This document shows, in pieces, positions 11,558 through 20,955 of a DNA stretch of 64,000 nt (position 1 is its first letter; every line of letters begins with the position of its first letter). Made by a program: the position numbers and the translations under genes. Below the pieces are notes generated by a model. That model was not told where the DNA came from, made no database searches, and was given only the letters and a program-made list of their open reading frames with translations. This DNA is from Cephalotus follicularis (lineage: Eukaryota; Streptophyta; Magnoliopsida; Oxalidales; Cephalotaceae): NCBI GenBank assembly GCA_001972305.1, contig BDDD01000980.1:107826-171825 (forward strand), in the 5' to 3' direction.

Positions 11558-11582
11558 TTAGCCGAGTGAGGATAAAGGCTAA
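11558..11582 (+). other. LTR hairpin box (TTAGCC..GGCTAA)
   Basis: Perfect 6-bp arms enclose a 13-base loop and are followed by CCCCCTACTTTACAGAT. It lies about 400 bases before the LTR end, as in the copy at 53089. Confidence 0.65.
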
Positions 11583-11984
11583 CCCCCTACTTTACAGATT
11601 GATGCAGTGGACCTGTTGGACTAGCTTGGACGGACAACAAGCCTTTATGTATTGTTGTTGGTTTTACGTTCTTCTGTTTTGTAATAACTGTTTTGGTTAA
11701 ACGATTGCTGATGTACCGTACTTATGGCTTCGTTTAACGATGGGTTGTATCAATGTATTATGGATCATGCTCCGTTTTGTGGGCTTCTAACAATGACAGA
11801 TTCGTTTTGAGTAGCGTGCAGTATGGGATGCACGTTACGTATTTTCAGCTTATGAATCTTATGCTTCCGCAACTGATGTCTTGTTAAAAGTTTAAATTTA
11901 TTTTATGGCTTTTGCATAAGCTGAATATTTATGTTAATTGCCTTTACCGCTTTAATGTTGTCTTACCGAAACTGGGGCGTGACA

Positions 11985-12755
11985 GAATCCTCCAATATTC
12001 AATGGTGAGTTGAATGCAACTGTGGCAGAGCAGTGGATTAGAGATCTGGAGAAAATATTTGCTGCCTTGGAGTGCACTGATGAACATAAACTCAACTTTG
12101 CCGTATACCACTTATGGGGCGAGGCTACCTATTGGTGGGAAAGAGCTGAAGCAAAGTGGGAATCTCGTAGACTTGACAGGACTTGGGACATTTCAGTCTG
12201 AGTTCCTTGCAGCTTATGTACCTCAGATAGAGCGTGATCGGAGGGAGACCGAACTGATGGAGTTACGTAAAGCGGATATGACTGTAGCTCAGTACCCGAC
12301 TAGATTTGTGGAGCTGGCAAGACACACACCTTATATGGTGGAGGGTGAATCGCGAATGATCCGAAGGTTTCTGAAAGGCTTTCGACCTGACATCAGATCT
12401 AAACTGTTATTGCTACAACTAACTTCTTTTGTAGATACTGTTGAAAGGGCGATGATTCTGGAAGCCGATGCAAATGAAAGGAGAGCGGAGCGGTCTCGTA
12501 CTAATCAATCGAAGCCCGCACAATCACAGGGGTAGGGAATTAACAATCCTGCTAAATCGTCAAAGTCTGGTAACCGGGGGCATGGAGGTTCTCGACGTAT
12601 TCATTCATGATCAAGGACTCCTAGCCAAAGCAGTCTACAGAATTCGGGCGGATGTACTTTATGTGGTCATCAGAACCATGATGAGACCGAGTGCAGGAAA
12701 AAGATGGGGAAATGCTTGAGGTGTAGTTCATAAGAACATATTCCGAATGGGTGTC
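11985..12755 (+). pseudogene. Gypsy gag (capsid and zinc knuckles), 5' deleted (G3)
   Basis: The reading starts mid-protein at PPIFNGE immediately after an LTR end, so PBS, leader and gag N-terminus are gone. The capsid-type retrotransposon gag domain is recognisable from AVYHLWGEATYWWE (12100) and FLAAYVP through YPTRFVELARHTPYMV and IRRFLKGFRPDIR (12350-12390). A +1 shift near 12190 separates two frames, and a stop follows PAQSQG at 12533. A zinc knuckle with spacing CX2CX4HX4C lies at about 12650-12695, and a second at about 12715-12750 carries an in-frame stop. It once bound element RNA; it can no longer encode a full Gag. Confidence 0.85.
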
Positions 12756-12757
12756 CA

Positions 12758-13186
12758 ATGATAAGGGATCAAGCACGCGGACAACCGGGGAGTGCTAGTG
12801 CGAGTGGTAGTGTTGTGGCTGCTCAACCGCGGAAGGATACCAGAAAAGGGATTGTGAAAGGTAGGGTCTACACCTTATCTAGAGATGATGTGCCAGAATC
12901 TACTACTGTTGTGGGAGGTACCATTTTTATATCTGGCATACTAGCTCATGTATTGATTGACCCTGGTGCGACACATTCATTCATTGCATATGAATTTGCT
13001 TACAACTTGCATGGTGTTACTTCTAGATTACCATATGTATTGGAGGTGAGTACTCCAGCTGGTACTTGTCTTCTATCTGACACTATAATGAAAATTTGTG
13101 AGATCATGGTAGCTGGGATTCAGTTATCTGCTGACTTGATAGTGTTGCTTATCCGTGATTTTGATGTAATCTTGGGGATGGACTAG
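12758..13186 (+). pseudogene. Gypsy aspartic protease region (G3)
   Basis: The frame runs from the post-knuckle linker (QARGQPGSA) through VVGGTIFISG to LIDPGATHSFI near 12955, the position of the retroviral protease active site. The usual D-S/T-G reads D-P-G here, a variant also common in plant gypsy copies. It ends DFDVILGMD-stop at 13186, where the family normally continues W; the next frame starts at 13226 without a real break in the ancestral polyprotein. The stop is therefore a nonsense mutation rather than a natural end. Confidence 0.85.
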
Positions 13187-13225
13187 CTGTATGCTCATCA
13201 TGCTTGTGTTGGTTGCTATAACAAG

Positions 13226-14971
13226 GTGATGACCTTTTATCTTCAAGATGGGACTGAGTGCAAGTTTATCGGAGAAAAGAATGTTTCTGCTCCGATCATT
13301 TCGTATACTCGAGCACAGAAGTATCTCAAGCAAGGATGTGAAGGCTATTTGGCGTATGTGATTGATCATACAAAAGGTACGCCTAGTATTGAACAAGTTC
13401 CTGTTGTATGTGATTTTCCCGATGTGTTTCCGGATGATCTCACTTCGTTGCCACTGGAGAGAGATATAGAGTTCAGCATTGAACTACTGCCTGGGACTGC
13501 TCCTATATCAAAAGCTCCGTACCGAATGGCTCCTGCTGAATTGAAGGAGTTGAAGACTCAATTACAGGATTATCTTGATAAGGGCTTCATTAGACCGAGT
13601 GTGTCACCGTGGGGAGCACCGGTCCTATTTGTGAAAAAGAAGGATGGATCTATGCGACTATGCATCGATTACAGGTTGCTAAATCACGTAACTGTGAAGA
13701 ACAAGTATCCTCTGCCACATATTGAGGAATTGTTCGACCAACTGCAAGGCTCTACTGTATTCTCCAAACTTGACCTGAGAACAGGTTATCATCAGATGAG
13801 GATCCGAGAAGGTGATGTGGAGAAGACCACGTTTCGAACCAGATATGGGCATTACGAATTTCTGATACTGCCGTTTGGTTTGACAAATGCTCATGCAGCC
13901 TTTATGTTTTTTATGAATAGAGTGTTCCAACCCTATCTTGACCAGTTTGTCGTTATATTCTTAGACAACATCCTGATCTATTCGAAGAGCATTGAGGAAC
14001 ACATGCAGCATTTGAGTATTGTATTGCAGACATTGCGAAAGGAACAGTTATTCGCCAAATTGAGCAAGTGCGTGTTTTGGCTCGATCATGTGACTTTCCT
14101 AGGTCACATTGTGTCGAGTGAAGGATTGTCGGTGGATCCTTCGAAGATAGAGAGTATTGTTGATTGGCCCCAACCGAGGAGGGTCACTGAGGTTCATAGC
14201 TTCTTGGGATTAGTTGGCTACTACCGAAGGTTCATCAAAGGGTTTTCAAAGCTTGCTACACCATTAACACAGTTGACTCAGAAGAAGTCAAGTTTTGTGT
14301 GAGAAGATTCTTGTGAGGCAAGTTTCCAAGAGTTGAAGAGTCGGTTGATTTCGGGTCCAGTGTTGGCATTACCAGAGGGCAATGAGGGTTTCACTGTCTA
14401 TACTGATGCTTCTGGGAAGGGATTGGGATGCGTCCTTATGCAACATGGTAGGGTGATTGCATACACATCAAGAAAGTTAAATCCGTACGAAGAAAATTAT
14501 CCCATACACGATCTTGAGTTGGCAGCCATAGTGTTCGCTTTGTAGAAATGGAGGCACTACCTCTATGGTGCTCAATTTGAGATCTTCACTGACCATAAAA
14601 GTTAAAAGTATTTGTTTTCCCAGAATGAGCTCAACATGAGATAGAGACGGTGGGTGGAGTTCTTTAATGATTACAACTGCAACATTCAATACCACCCAGG
14701 AAAGGCAAATGTAGTGGCAGATGCGCTGAGTCGCAAGGCAAAGATTACTGGAGCAATGGTCTCACAGTGGAAGCTATTGGAGGAATTTCAGAAATGGAAT
14801 CCGTTCATGGTTTCCCGAGGAGTTGTTGCGAAAAATCTTAGAGCACAACCAGAACTTCTTGAGCGTATTCTGACTGCTCAGTACATTGACACTGAGTTAT
14901 GGAGTATTCGTGAGAACCTAGATATTGATTCGGAGTTCTCCATTCATACTGATGGCATACTGAGGTTCTGA
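13226..14971 (+). pseudogene. Gypsy reverse transcriptase and RNase H (G3)
   Basis: An open frame of 358 codons (13226-14302) covers the PR-RT linker ([13 protein letters not shown]), [57 protein letters not shown] and the catalytic box at about 13955. That box reads FLDN instead of the expected F/Y-L/V/I-D-D, so one metal-binding Asp is lost. The thumb and connection carry [12 protein letters not shown] and [18 protein letters not shown]. RNase H follows with [17 protein letters not shown] (14400), then a stop at 14543, TDHKS-stop near 14600 and [17 protein letters not shown] (14685-14740). At least four stops make the whole inactive. Confidence 0.9.
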
Positions 14972-14974
14972 GGG

Positions 14975-16278
14975 AGGATATGTGTTCCAAATTACGAGAA
15001 CATCAGGGATGAGCTATTACAACAAGCCCACAAGTCAAAATACAGTGTTCACCCTGGAAGTTCCAAGATATGGCATGACCTGAAAAAGAACTACTGGTAG
15101 AGTGGTATGAAAAGAGAGATTGTTGAATACGTAGGAAGATGTTTGACCTGTCAGAGAGTGAAGGCTGAACATCAGAAACCTGCGGGACTGCTACAATCGT
15201 TACCGGTAGTTGAGTGGAAATGGGAGCATGTGACCATGGATTTCGTGTCTGGGTTACCAAGGTCACGAAATCAGCATGAAGCAGCGTGGGTTGTAGTGGA
15301 CACGCTCACTAAGTCTACTCACTTTCTTCCAATGAACATGATGTATTCTATCGAGCAGTTGGCTCGATTGTATATTCGGGAGATAGTGAGATTACATGGA
15401 GTGCCGGTCAGTATTGTTTGTGACCGTGATGCTAGATTCACTTCGAGGTTCTGGAAGAAGTTCCAAACAGCGATGGGAACAACCTTGAACTTCAGCACTG
15501 CATTTCACCCCTAGTCCGACGGACAGTCCGAGTGTACCATTCAGACTCTGGAGGATATGCTGTGGGCTTGCATGATTGATTTTGCTGGGAGTTGGGAGGA
15601 TCATCTGGCACTGATTGAGTTCTCCTACAACAACAGCTTTCACACCAGCATTGGAATGGCTCCCTATGAAGCCTTGTATGGGAGAAAGTGCAAATCGCTA
15701 TTTGCTGGGACGAAGTGGGTGAGAGACAAGTGCTAGGACCGGACTTGGTACAAGAGTCTACAGATAAAGTGGAAATAATCAAGAAGAGACTACTAGCTAC
15801 ACAAAGTCGGCATAAAAGTTACGCCGATATCAAGAGGAGAAAGCTAGAGTTCGAGAAGGGGGATCATGTTTTCCTAAAGATCTCGCCTTCGAAAGGGATA
15901 CACCATTTTGGCCTCAAGGGGAAGTTGGCTCCAAGGTATATCGGACCTTATGAGATATTGGAGAGGGTGGGGGATGTGGCATACCAGATTGCACTACCGC
16001 CCAGTTTGTCGGGCGTGCATAACGCATTTCATGTTTCCATGTTACGGAAATACATACCCGACCCATCTCACATATTGAGCTATGGCCCTGGATTCATCTG
16101 TCCTGGATTGTCTTATGAAGGAAGACCGATGAGGATAGTGGATCGAATGGAGAAGGTACTGAGGAATAAGACTATTCCTATGGTAAAAGTACTGTGGTAT
16201 TTTCATAGAGTAGAGGAAGCTACGGGGGAGCGTGAAGGCGAAATGATGGAGACATTTCCCCACTTGTTCGAAATGTAA
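14975..16278 (+). pseudogene. Gypsy integrase with chromodomain (G3)
   Basis: The HHCC zinc-binding part is at 15000-15170 (HKSKYSVHPG then [12 protein letters not shown]). The core has [11 protein letters not shown] (15230), [13 protein letters not shown] (15415) and the DGQSECTIQTLED stretch (15520), where the family's SER reads SEC. Stops occur near 15100 and 15513, and a frameshift near 15695 follows EALYGRK. The C-terminal frame 15688-16278 is intact: GKLAPRYIGPYEILE, HNAFHVSMLRKYIPDPSHIL, and a chromodomain (EKVLRNKTIPMVKVLW, about 16150-16200). The chromodomain marks a chromovirus, Tekay-like in wording, whose integrase would read histone marks for targeting. Confidence 0.9.
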
Positions 16279-16303
16279 GGGCTAAATTCGAGTACGAATT
16301 TTC

Positions 16304-16319
16304 CTTAAGGAGGGGGGAA
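16304..16319 (+). other. Polypurine tract of G3
   Basis: AAGGAGGGGGGAA stands immediately before the LTR start TGTAATAACCG and 25 bases after the pol stop codon. Confidence 0.85.
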
Positions 16320-17860
16320 TGTAATAACCGTGATTTCAGTTAATGTATATTGTACAACATTGAATAAAATATGCATTTTCTTGAGATTATATGTTGAGAT
16401 ATCATTTGAATAGAATGGAATTGGGATAAATTCTTATATGAAATTAAAGAAATAAAGTTCTGGTGCTAAACCATCGACACTTAACGCCATACCGTCGACG
16501 CTTTGAGCCCAGAAAAGTGTACAAAACGTGCAGTCGAGAGCTGGGTTATGACACACAAACTGTCAATGCCAGAGATAAACTGTTGACGCTTTGAACGGTG
16601 TCAGGACTGTGATACACGCCTGATAGAACAAAGCAGTGGAGCCAAATGGTTCCTTGCAAAACTGAGTGTCCAGCGACGTGTCAACCATGCAAGGGAAACA
16701 TTACCAGCTGTTGATAATGCCAGACTAAGGAGTCTTGCATGTGCTATTCCACCTGCAAGCCTGCATACCTGCAATCACAGCAGAAAACATAGAGAAAGAA
16801 ACAAAGAGTGAAGGCATGCATGAAAGAGAGAGAAATTGTCCACAATGAAAGTTAGAAAACTGAGGAATTAAAGACACGAATTTGAGCCTGTATATCAGCT
16901 GATACATGAGCTGATAGAGTGTTAGAAAACACTGAGGATTAGAAAGACAATCTGGACAATTACTAGAGGAATGGCTAGAGGTTGCATGTAGAAGGAGCTT
17001 GGAGTTCAAGTTGAACTTGGAACATCACCTGGAATTGGTAAGTAACCCGAGATTCCTTGATATTGTTATGGTTATTAGTTATGAAAATAGACTGAGATTA
17101 GATATACCTATCCATTGTTAACATGATTATGAGTAATAACCATGGGATTGGAGATTGAATGTTGGATTAGTTAGAATTGGAAGTTGAACTTAGAAATTTA
17201 ACCATAAGCTTCTGACTCAATTCTTGACGTTATCATGGTTAGATAACTAATTAAACTTACTAGATTGGTATCTAAAACCGGTAAACATGCAATTGTGTAG
17301 ATTAATTCTGCAATTTTGGAAGATTGAATTGGTGTGAAGAACATTGGACATAAAGAGAGAAATCAATTCAATTTGATTTCGAGATAGCGATTGAGGTAGG
17401 GGTTTTGACATGTTTTTGAACATATAACATGTATGATGTGTAGTGATGGTTGGTATATGATTGCATGTTTATTTGGACTGAGATTGGTATGAATTTATGC
17501 ATGCTCTGTTTTGTTGCTGCTCTTGGAAAATTGTAAGAACGCCAGAAGTGTCGACGCTTAGGTTTAGACAGTCGACGCTTTGGTGCGTAAATATCGCATG
17601 TTTAAAGCTTAGAATGTCGACGCTTACGCTTTGATAGTGTGTCCAGTGACGACGCTTACTCTCCAACCGTCGACGCTTGAAGCAAATTGTCGACGCTTTA
17701 GAGCAGTAATTCTGGGAGTGCTTAATTGATTGATTGAATTGGATGTGGTTGTGGTTGTGAATATCCTTGAACTGCTATATTGCTAGCTGCCATTACTGTT
17801 TATTAAAGTAATTACTACGGCTTTATTTAAATTTCAAGGATTATACCAACTTAATGCCTT
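16320..17860 (+). mobile_element. 3' LTR of G3, right end lost (family A', TGTAATAACCG)
   Basis: It starts TGTAATAACCGTGATTTCAG. Solo LTR 42226-45069 on the other strand opens with nearly the same bases, so both belong to one family. It contains two clusters of palindromic words (16470-16600 and 17545-17700), the 'ggagcttggagttcaag' zone near 17000, and is AT-rich. The hairpin box and CA end found in the solo copy are absent: the sequence merges at about 17860 into the end of a minus-strand Sirevirus LTR. The exact border is uncertain. No gene is visible. Confidence 0.75.
17545..17700 (+). repeat. Palindromic word array, GTCGACGCTT dialect
   Basis: Five exact GTCGAC cores (17550, 17571, 17616, 17669, 17689) plus one GTGACGACGCTT occur in 150 bases, nearly all extended to GTCGACGCTT. 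Spacings vary (20-53 bases) and linkers are unrelated. Confidence 0.75.
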
Positions 17861-17869
17861 AAACACAAA

Positions 17870-19063
17870 GAATGATTTTTAGCAAACGGATTTCAGAAAG
17901 AAAATCTTATTGGAGTGTAGGGTTGAGAGAGTTGCAAACAAATATATAGTGGTTCGGCAAACCTCCTACGTCCACTCCCCAAGGCCTCCCCTTGAGTATT
18001 TCACTAGTATGCCCCAATCTGGGCTCGAAACTCCAACCGAGCTTCAACGACTTTTGCTCCAACCAAGCGAATACAAGATTGCTCCCTCCGATCAATACAA
18101 GAGACAACCTCTCTTGTTTACATGTAAATTGAAAGTGTTTGAAAGTTTACAAATTCACAACGAATTTGTTTACAATTTAGCTCAAATTGAACGAAGCTTC
18201 TAGTTAAAGAGAATGCAAAAAGTGAAAGCTTTGTGATATGTGAAATTGCTTCAATCTCTTCTCCTTTTGGTGTAGAGAGTGTTTTTAATGATGCTTGAGT
18301 TGCCTTTAATGATTTTTCAACTTGAATGCTTAAAGTATTTGGAAAATGCTCCACTTTGGCTTATAAACATGTGCTCCGACGAATCTATTTTTTAATGTCT
18401 GGCATAATCCAGTCGGCTGCATTTTCTGGGCAGTCAACTGGAGTTTGGTTGCGCGTTTTTTAAATATAGCCGTTGGTGAAGGCAGTCGGCTGCTTCCTCT
18501 AGACAGTCGGCTGATGATCTGTTTCAGTCGGCTAGTTAAGGTGGATTGGACTTCCAAAAAGCTACTGTCAATTTTGCACATTTCATTGACAGTAGGCTAG
18601 AGATGTTGACAGTCGACTGGTGAGCCTTGACATTCGACTGGTGTCCTGCTTCAGTCGGCTGGTTGAGGTGGTATGGAGTTCAAAAACATACTGCCTCATT
18701 TTGACACTCTTGACAGTCGACTGGACCTCCTTGGCAGTCGATTGTTTTGTCCTGGCAGTCGGCTGCTCCCTGATGCAGTCGGCTGGTGTGAAGTGTACTT
18801 GCAGTTGCTGGGATTCCTTCAAGAACCAGTCGGCTGTTTAATCCAATCAGTCGGCTGCTCAATCAAAACAGTCGGCTGTCCAACCTGGGCAGTCGGCTAT
18901 TTTTTCCTGTATCTGCAGAAATAACCTTTACACAACTTTGGACATCAAAACAAGTGAGTATATGGATTGATAGTTCAGAGAATTATGCATACAGGTATTA
19001 CATGTTTGTTAATCATCGAAATAACACATGTTAAGACAATTAACGGGATGGCAAATACCAATA
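17870..19063 (-). mobile_element. 3' LTR of Sirevirus-type copia element S1
   Basis: On the minus strand it starts TATTGGTATTTGCC directly after AAGGGGGAGAT, at the place where S2 and S3 begin TGTTGACATTT/TGCTGATATTT. Its far end shares the block 'gagagagttgcaaac..tagtg.ttcggc..cctacgtccac' with the S3 LTR (57510-57570). About seventeen copies of the word CAGTCGRCTG lie at 18408-18900. The left border with the G3 LTR near 17860-17880 is approximate. Copia affiliation rests on the RT/RNase H fragment at 21176-21914. Confidence 0.75.
18408..18900 (-). repeat. Palindromic word array, CAGTCGGCTG/CAGTCGACTG dialect
   Basis: About seventeen words of the form CAGTCGGCTGg, CAGTCGACTGg or one-base variants occur 18-45 bases apart. 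Intervening sequence is not repeated. The same dialect reappears at 20884-20955 before the accessory ORF of this element. Confidence 0.8.
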
Positions 19064-19654
19064 ATCTCCCCCTTTTTGATGATTGACAAAACATACAAAT
19101 TTTGCATAATTTCTGACAAACTAAACACTTTTAACACCCAAAGTTCAATATAATCAATTCTGTCATAATCATTGCATTTTATAGCATAAGGCATAACAAA
19201 ATACACTTGCACAACACAAAAATTCATAATGCATTTTATAGCATAAGGCATAACAAAATACACTTGCACAACACAAAAATTCATAAAATTTCATACTTTT
19301 TCTCAACGAAACTTCTCAAACATTTCTCCCCCTTTTTGTCAAACAACAAAAAGATTATAGGTTCCCCCTCATCCAAAGCATGTGATTGAAAAATTGCCCC
19401 TCAACATTTGCATACTTAATTGATATATCAAGAGAGATAAAAGAGTAAGAATGTATAGGCATTAACACATAAATGACAAGAAAATGAAGAGCTAAACACA
19501 CTTCCATTAAACAAAAAGTGGCAAGTACATAATCCAACTTAAAGTGTCATTACAATAAAAACATCTCATAAAAAAACTAAGAATTACATTACATCTTCAA
19601 CCTTCAACATTTTTAATTAAAAATACAAGAAAACATGTAATGCAACAATGTAGC
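19064..19654 (-). other. S1 3' untranslated region with repeated polypurine tracts
   Basis: AAGGGGGAGA-type tracts (seen as TCTCCCCCTTTTT on this strand) occur at the LTR border (about 19064) and again at 19326, with a weaker one near 19363. Multiple polypurine tracts between the last ORF and the LTR are a known Sirevirus hallmark. Apart from the 57-bp duplication listed separately there is nothing coding. Confidence 0.7.
19173..19286 (+). repeat. 57-bp tandem duplication
   Basis: Two near-identical 57-base units (19173-19229 and 19230-19286, beginning TGCATTTTATAGCATAAGG) lie head to tail in the 3' untranslated region of S1. It looks like a local slippage or unequal-crossover event. An ORF reading through it on the minus strand is not regarded as real. 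Confidence 0.9.
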
Positions 19655-20767
19655 TCATGACGATCCGGGAGGAGGGTTTTGTGGAAAGGCGTTTTGGAAT
19701 ATCTGGATGAGAGTGGCTTGGCCTTCATAGATTTGGTCCACTCTCCCTCTAATGTACTCAATATCTTCTTGTGCTAAGTCCATCCTCGCCTGAAGAGACT
19801 CTAGAGTGGGTCTGCTGCCACTGCTACTACTCGCTCCAACGTTTGGCCTCATTTCAAATTGCTGAGCATCATTTTCTTCTTCCTCTTCATCCCCATCTAC
19901 TCCAGCTCTCACAGCCGGTTCCCTCACAGGTTCTCTACCCCTAGCTAGTTGCTTTACCCACACACCATCCTCAAGCTTAATATTGCAGCTTCTAAGCCCG
20001 ACTTTGTTAATGAGTTGCTTATGGTTTGGTTTAACCTTGTGCTCATCATCGGATATATCAAGGTTAAGGGATGCTAGGATCCTACTTATAAGCAGAGGGT
20101 AAGGAATGTAGTGTGGTCTAGACAACATATGATTGACAATAAGATAGGGAAGGTTCACAAGAGTGCCATTCTTTATACAAGCAACGAGTTTGAGGTCTCG
20201 CTCAGATGGAAGTGTATGCGAGCCTTCTCTAGGCAAAAGAGTGTTTGTAACTATCAAGAGGAGAATGCGGGTAGCTATGGGAAGATGACTACTAGTCACC
20301 GTCAAGATAGGATTAAAATCGGGGCGTTCTAAGCAAATACCTATTGCCTCTGATTTCTCAATGTCATTAAAGTGAGTAATGCCGGAATTAGGAATTCCTA
20401 AGGTTTCGGCAATTAGTTCAGGGGTTATAGATACAGGATTACCTAGGATAAAGGATTTGGCAACACAGGTTGTAGAATTTTCAAGGTTTGCATACAAAAG
20501 TTTAACTAGCATAGGGTAAATGGTGTGTGATGAGCACAAAAATTCAAACCAGCCCATTTGCTCTAGCCATGACTTAATACCAGCAATATTACTAACTAGA
20601 ATATCACTAGATATCAATTTTTCATTATGTAATTTAACATAATTAAGAACGGAGTGATACCTAGTCTCATTCTCTTTGGAGAGAAAGAGTTCATCATCAT
20701 AGTCAATCACAACCTGAGATGGCCGCGTACTCTTTGTTGCTACGCTCTTTCTTCTCTTGGATACCAT
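19655..20767 (-). CDS. Sirevirus accessory ORF (ORF2), putative plant transposon protein family, intact
   Basis: A 370-residue frame is open from ATG to stop. It lies between the RNase H end and the 3' LTR, the slot used for env-like genes in Sireviruses. Residues 60-260 match in layout the 'putative plant transposon protein' domain: MGWFEFLCS, LVKLLYANLE, a central ILLLIVTNTLLP stretch and the NLPYLIVNHML...PYPLLISRIL segment. S2 and S3 carry divergent relatives at the same place. The C-terminal third is polar: an acidic DGDEEEEEND run near residue 293, a Ser-rich linker, then a helical region likely to form a coiled coil. No signal peptide or clear membrane span is seen, arguing against a classic envelope. 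Function unknown. A TATA-like box lies about 90 bases upstream. Confidence 0.75.
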   Translation of the reverse strand: MVSKRRKSVATKSTRPSQVVIDYDDELFLSKENETRYHSVLNYVKLHNEKLISSDILVSNIAGIKSWLEQMGWFEFLCSSHTIYPMLVKLLYANLENSTTCVAKSFILGNPVSITPELIAETLGIPNSGITHFNDIEKSEAIGICLERPDFNPILTVTSSHLPIATRILLLIVTNTLLPREGSHTLPSERDLKLVACIKNGTLVNLPYLIVNHMLSRPHYIPYPLLISRILASLNLDISDDEHKVKPNHKQLINKVGLRSCNIKLEDGVWVKQLARGREPVREPAVRAGVDGDEEEEENDAQQFEMRPNVGASSSSGSRPTLESLQARMDLAQEDIEYIRGRVDQIYEGQATLIQIFQNAFPQNPPPGSS

Positions 20768-20799
20768 TGGAATCGATTGCAGTAAGTTTGTAGAGAGGG

Positions 20800-20808
20800 T
20801 TAGGGTTT
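20800..20808 (-). promoter_or_regulatory. Telo-box AAACCCTAA in the ORF2 leader
   Basis: The minus strand reads AAACCCTAACCCTC about 35 bases before the ORF2 start codon. Telo-boxes are common in 5' leaders of plant genes, but one 9-mer can also be chance. Confidence 0.4.
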
Positions 20809-20855
20809 TTGGCAGGTTTTAGAGAGAAGAGATAAGAGAAAATAGGGGAAAATCA

Positions 20856-20870
20856 GGTTTATAAAACCTG
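20856..20870 (-). promoter_or_regulatory. TATA-like box upstream of S1 ORF2
   Basis: The minus strand reads CAGGTTTTATAAACCTG, a TATA core inside a 7-bp inverted repeat, about 90 bases upstream of the ORF2 ATG and directly downstream of four CAGTCGRCTGG words. This suggests a private promoter for ORF2 rather than expression from the LTR. Confidence 0.45.
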
Positions 20871-20883
20871 ATTCCCGCGCCTC

Positions 20884-20955
20884 CAGTCGACTGGGCCTTT
20901 ATGGCCAGTCGGCTGGAAGGTTATGCAGTCGACTGGACAGTGAGTCCAGTCGGCT
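20884..20955 (-). repeat. Four palindromic words before S1 ORF2
   Basis: CCAGTCGACTGG, CCAGTCGGCTGG, GCAGTCGACTGG and CCAGTCGGCTGG stand 18-22 bases apart. They use the same dialect as the S1 LTR array two kilobases away. Confidence 0.75.

Larger units (their letters stand above)
9583..11984 (+). mobile_element. 5'-truncated gypsy LTR (family A)
   Basis: From a GTTACTCTGCTGACA block at its left end, this follows solo LTR 50659-53512 starting about 344 bases into it. Shared features are the 'gagcttgg' repeats near 9980, the palindromic-word array 10339-10670, the 'gtatgcattgcatatgcactg' zone, the 'ggagccaggagttggc' zone, the hairpin box and the end GGGGCGTGACA. The left junction is in RT of G2 and the right junction is in gag of G3, so both flanks are broken coding regions. 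It is either the eroded 5' LTR of G3 or an unrelated LTR. The 3' LTR of G3 starts differently (TGTAATAACCG), which favours the second. No gene is seen in it. Confidence 0.75.

Noticed and set aside
18408..18900. CRISPR-like array
   Set aside because: Words are only 10-12 bases, imperfect and irregularly spaced, and sit in plant retrotransposon LTRs; no cas genes or bacterial context.
19009..19284. Minus-strand frame with an internal 19-residue repeat
   Set aside because: It only translates the 57-bp tandem duplication in the untranslated region and the LTR start.
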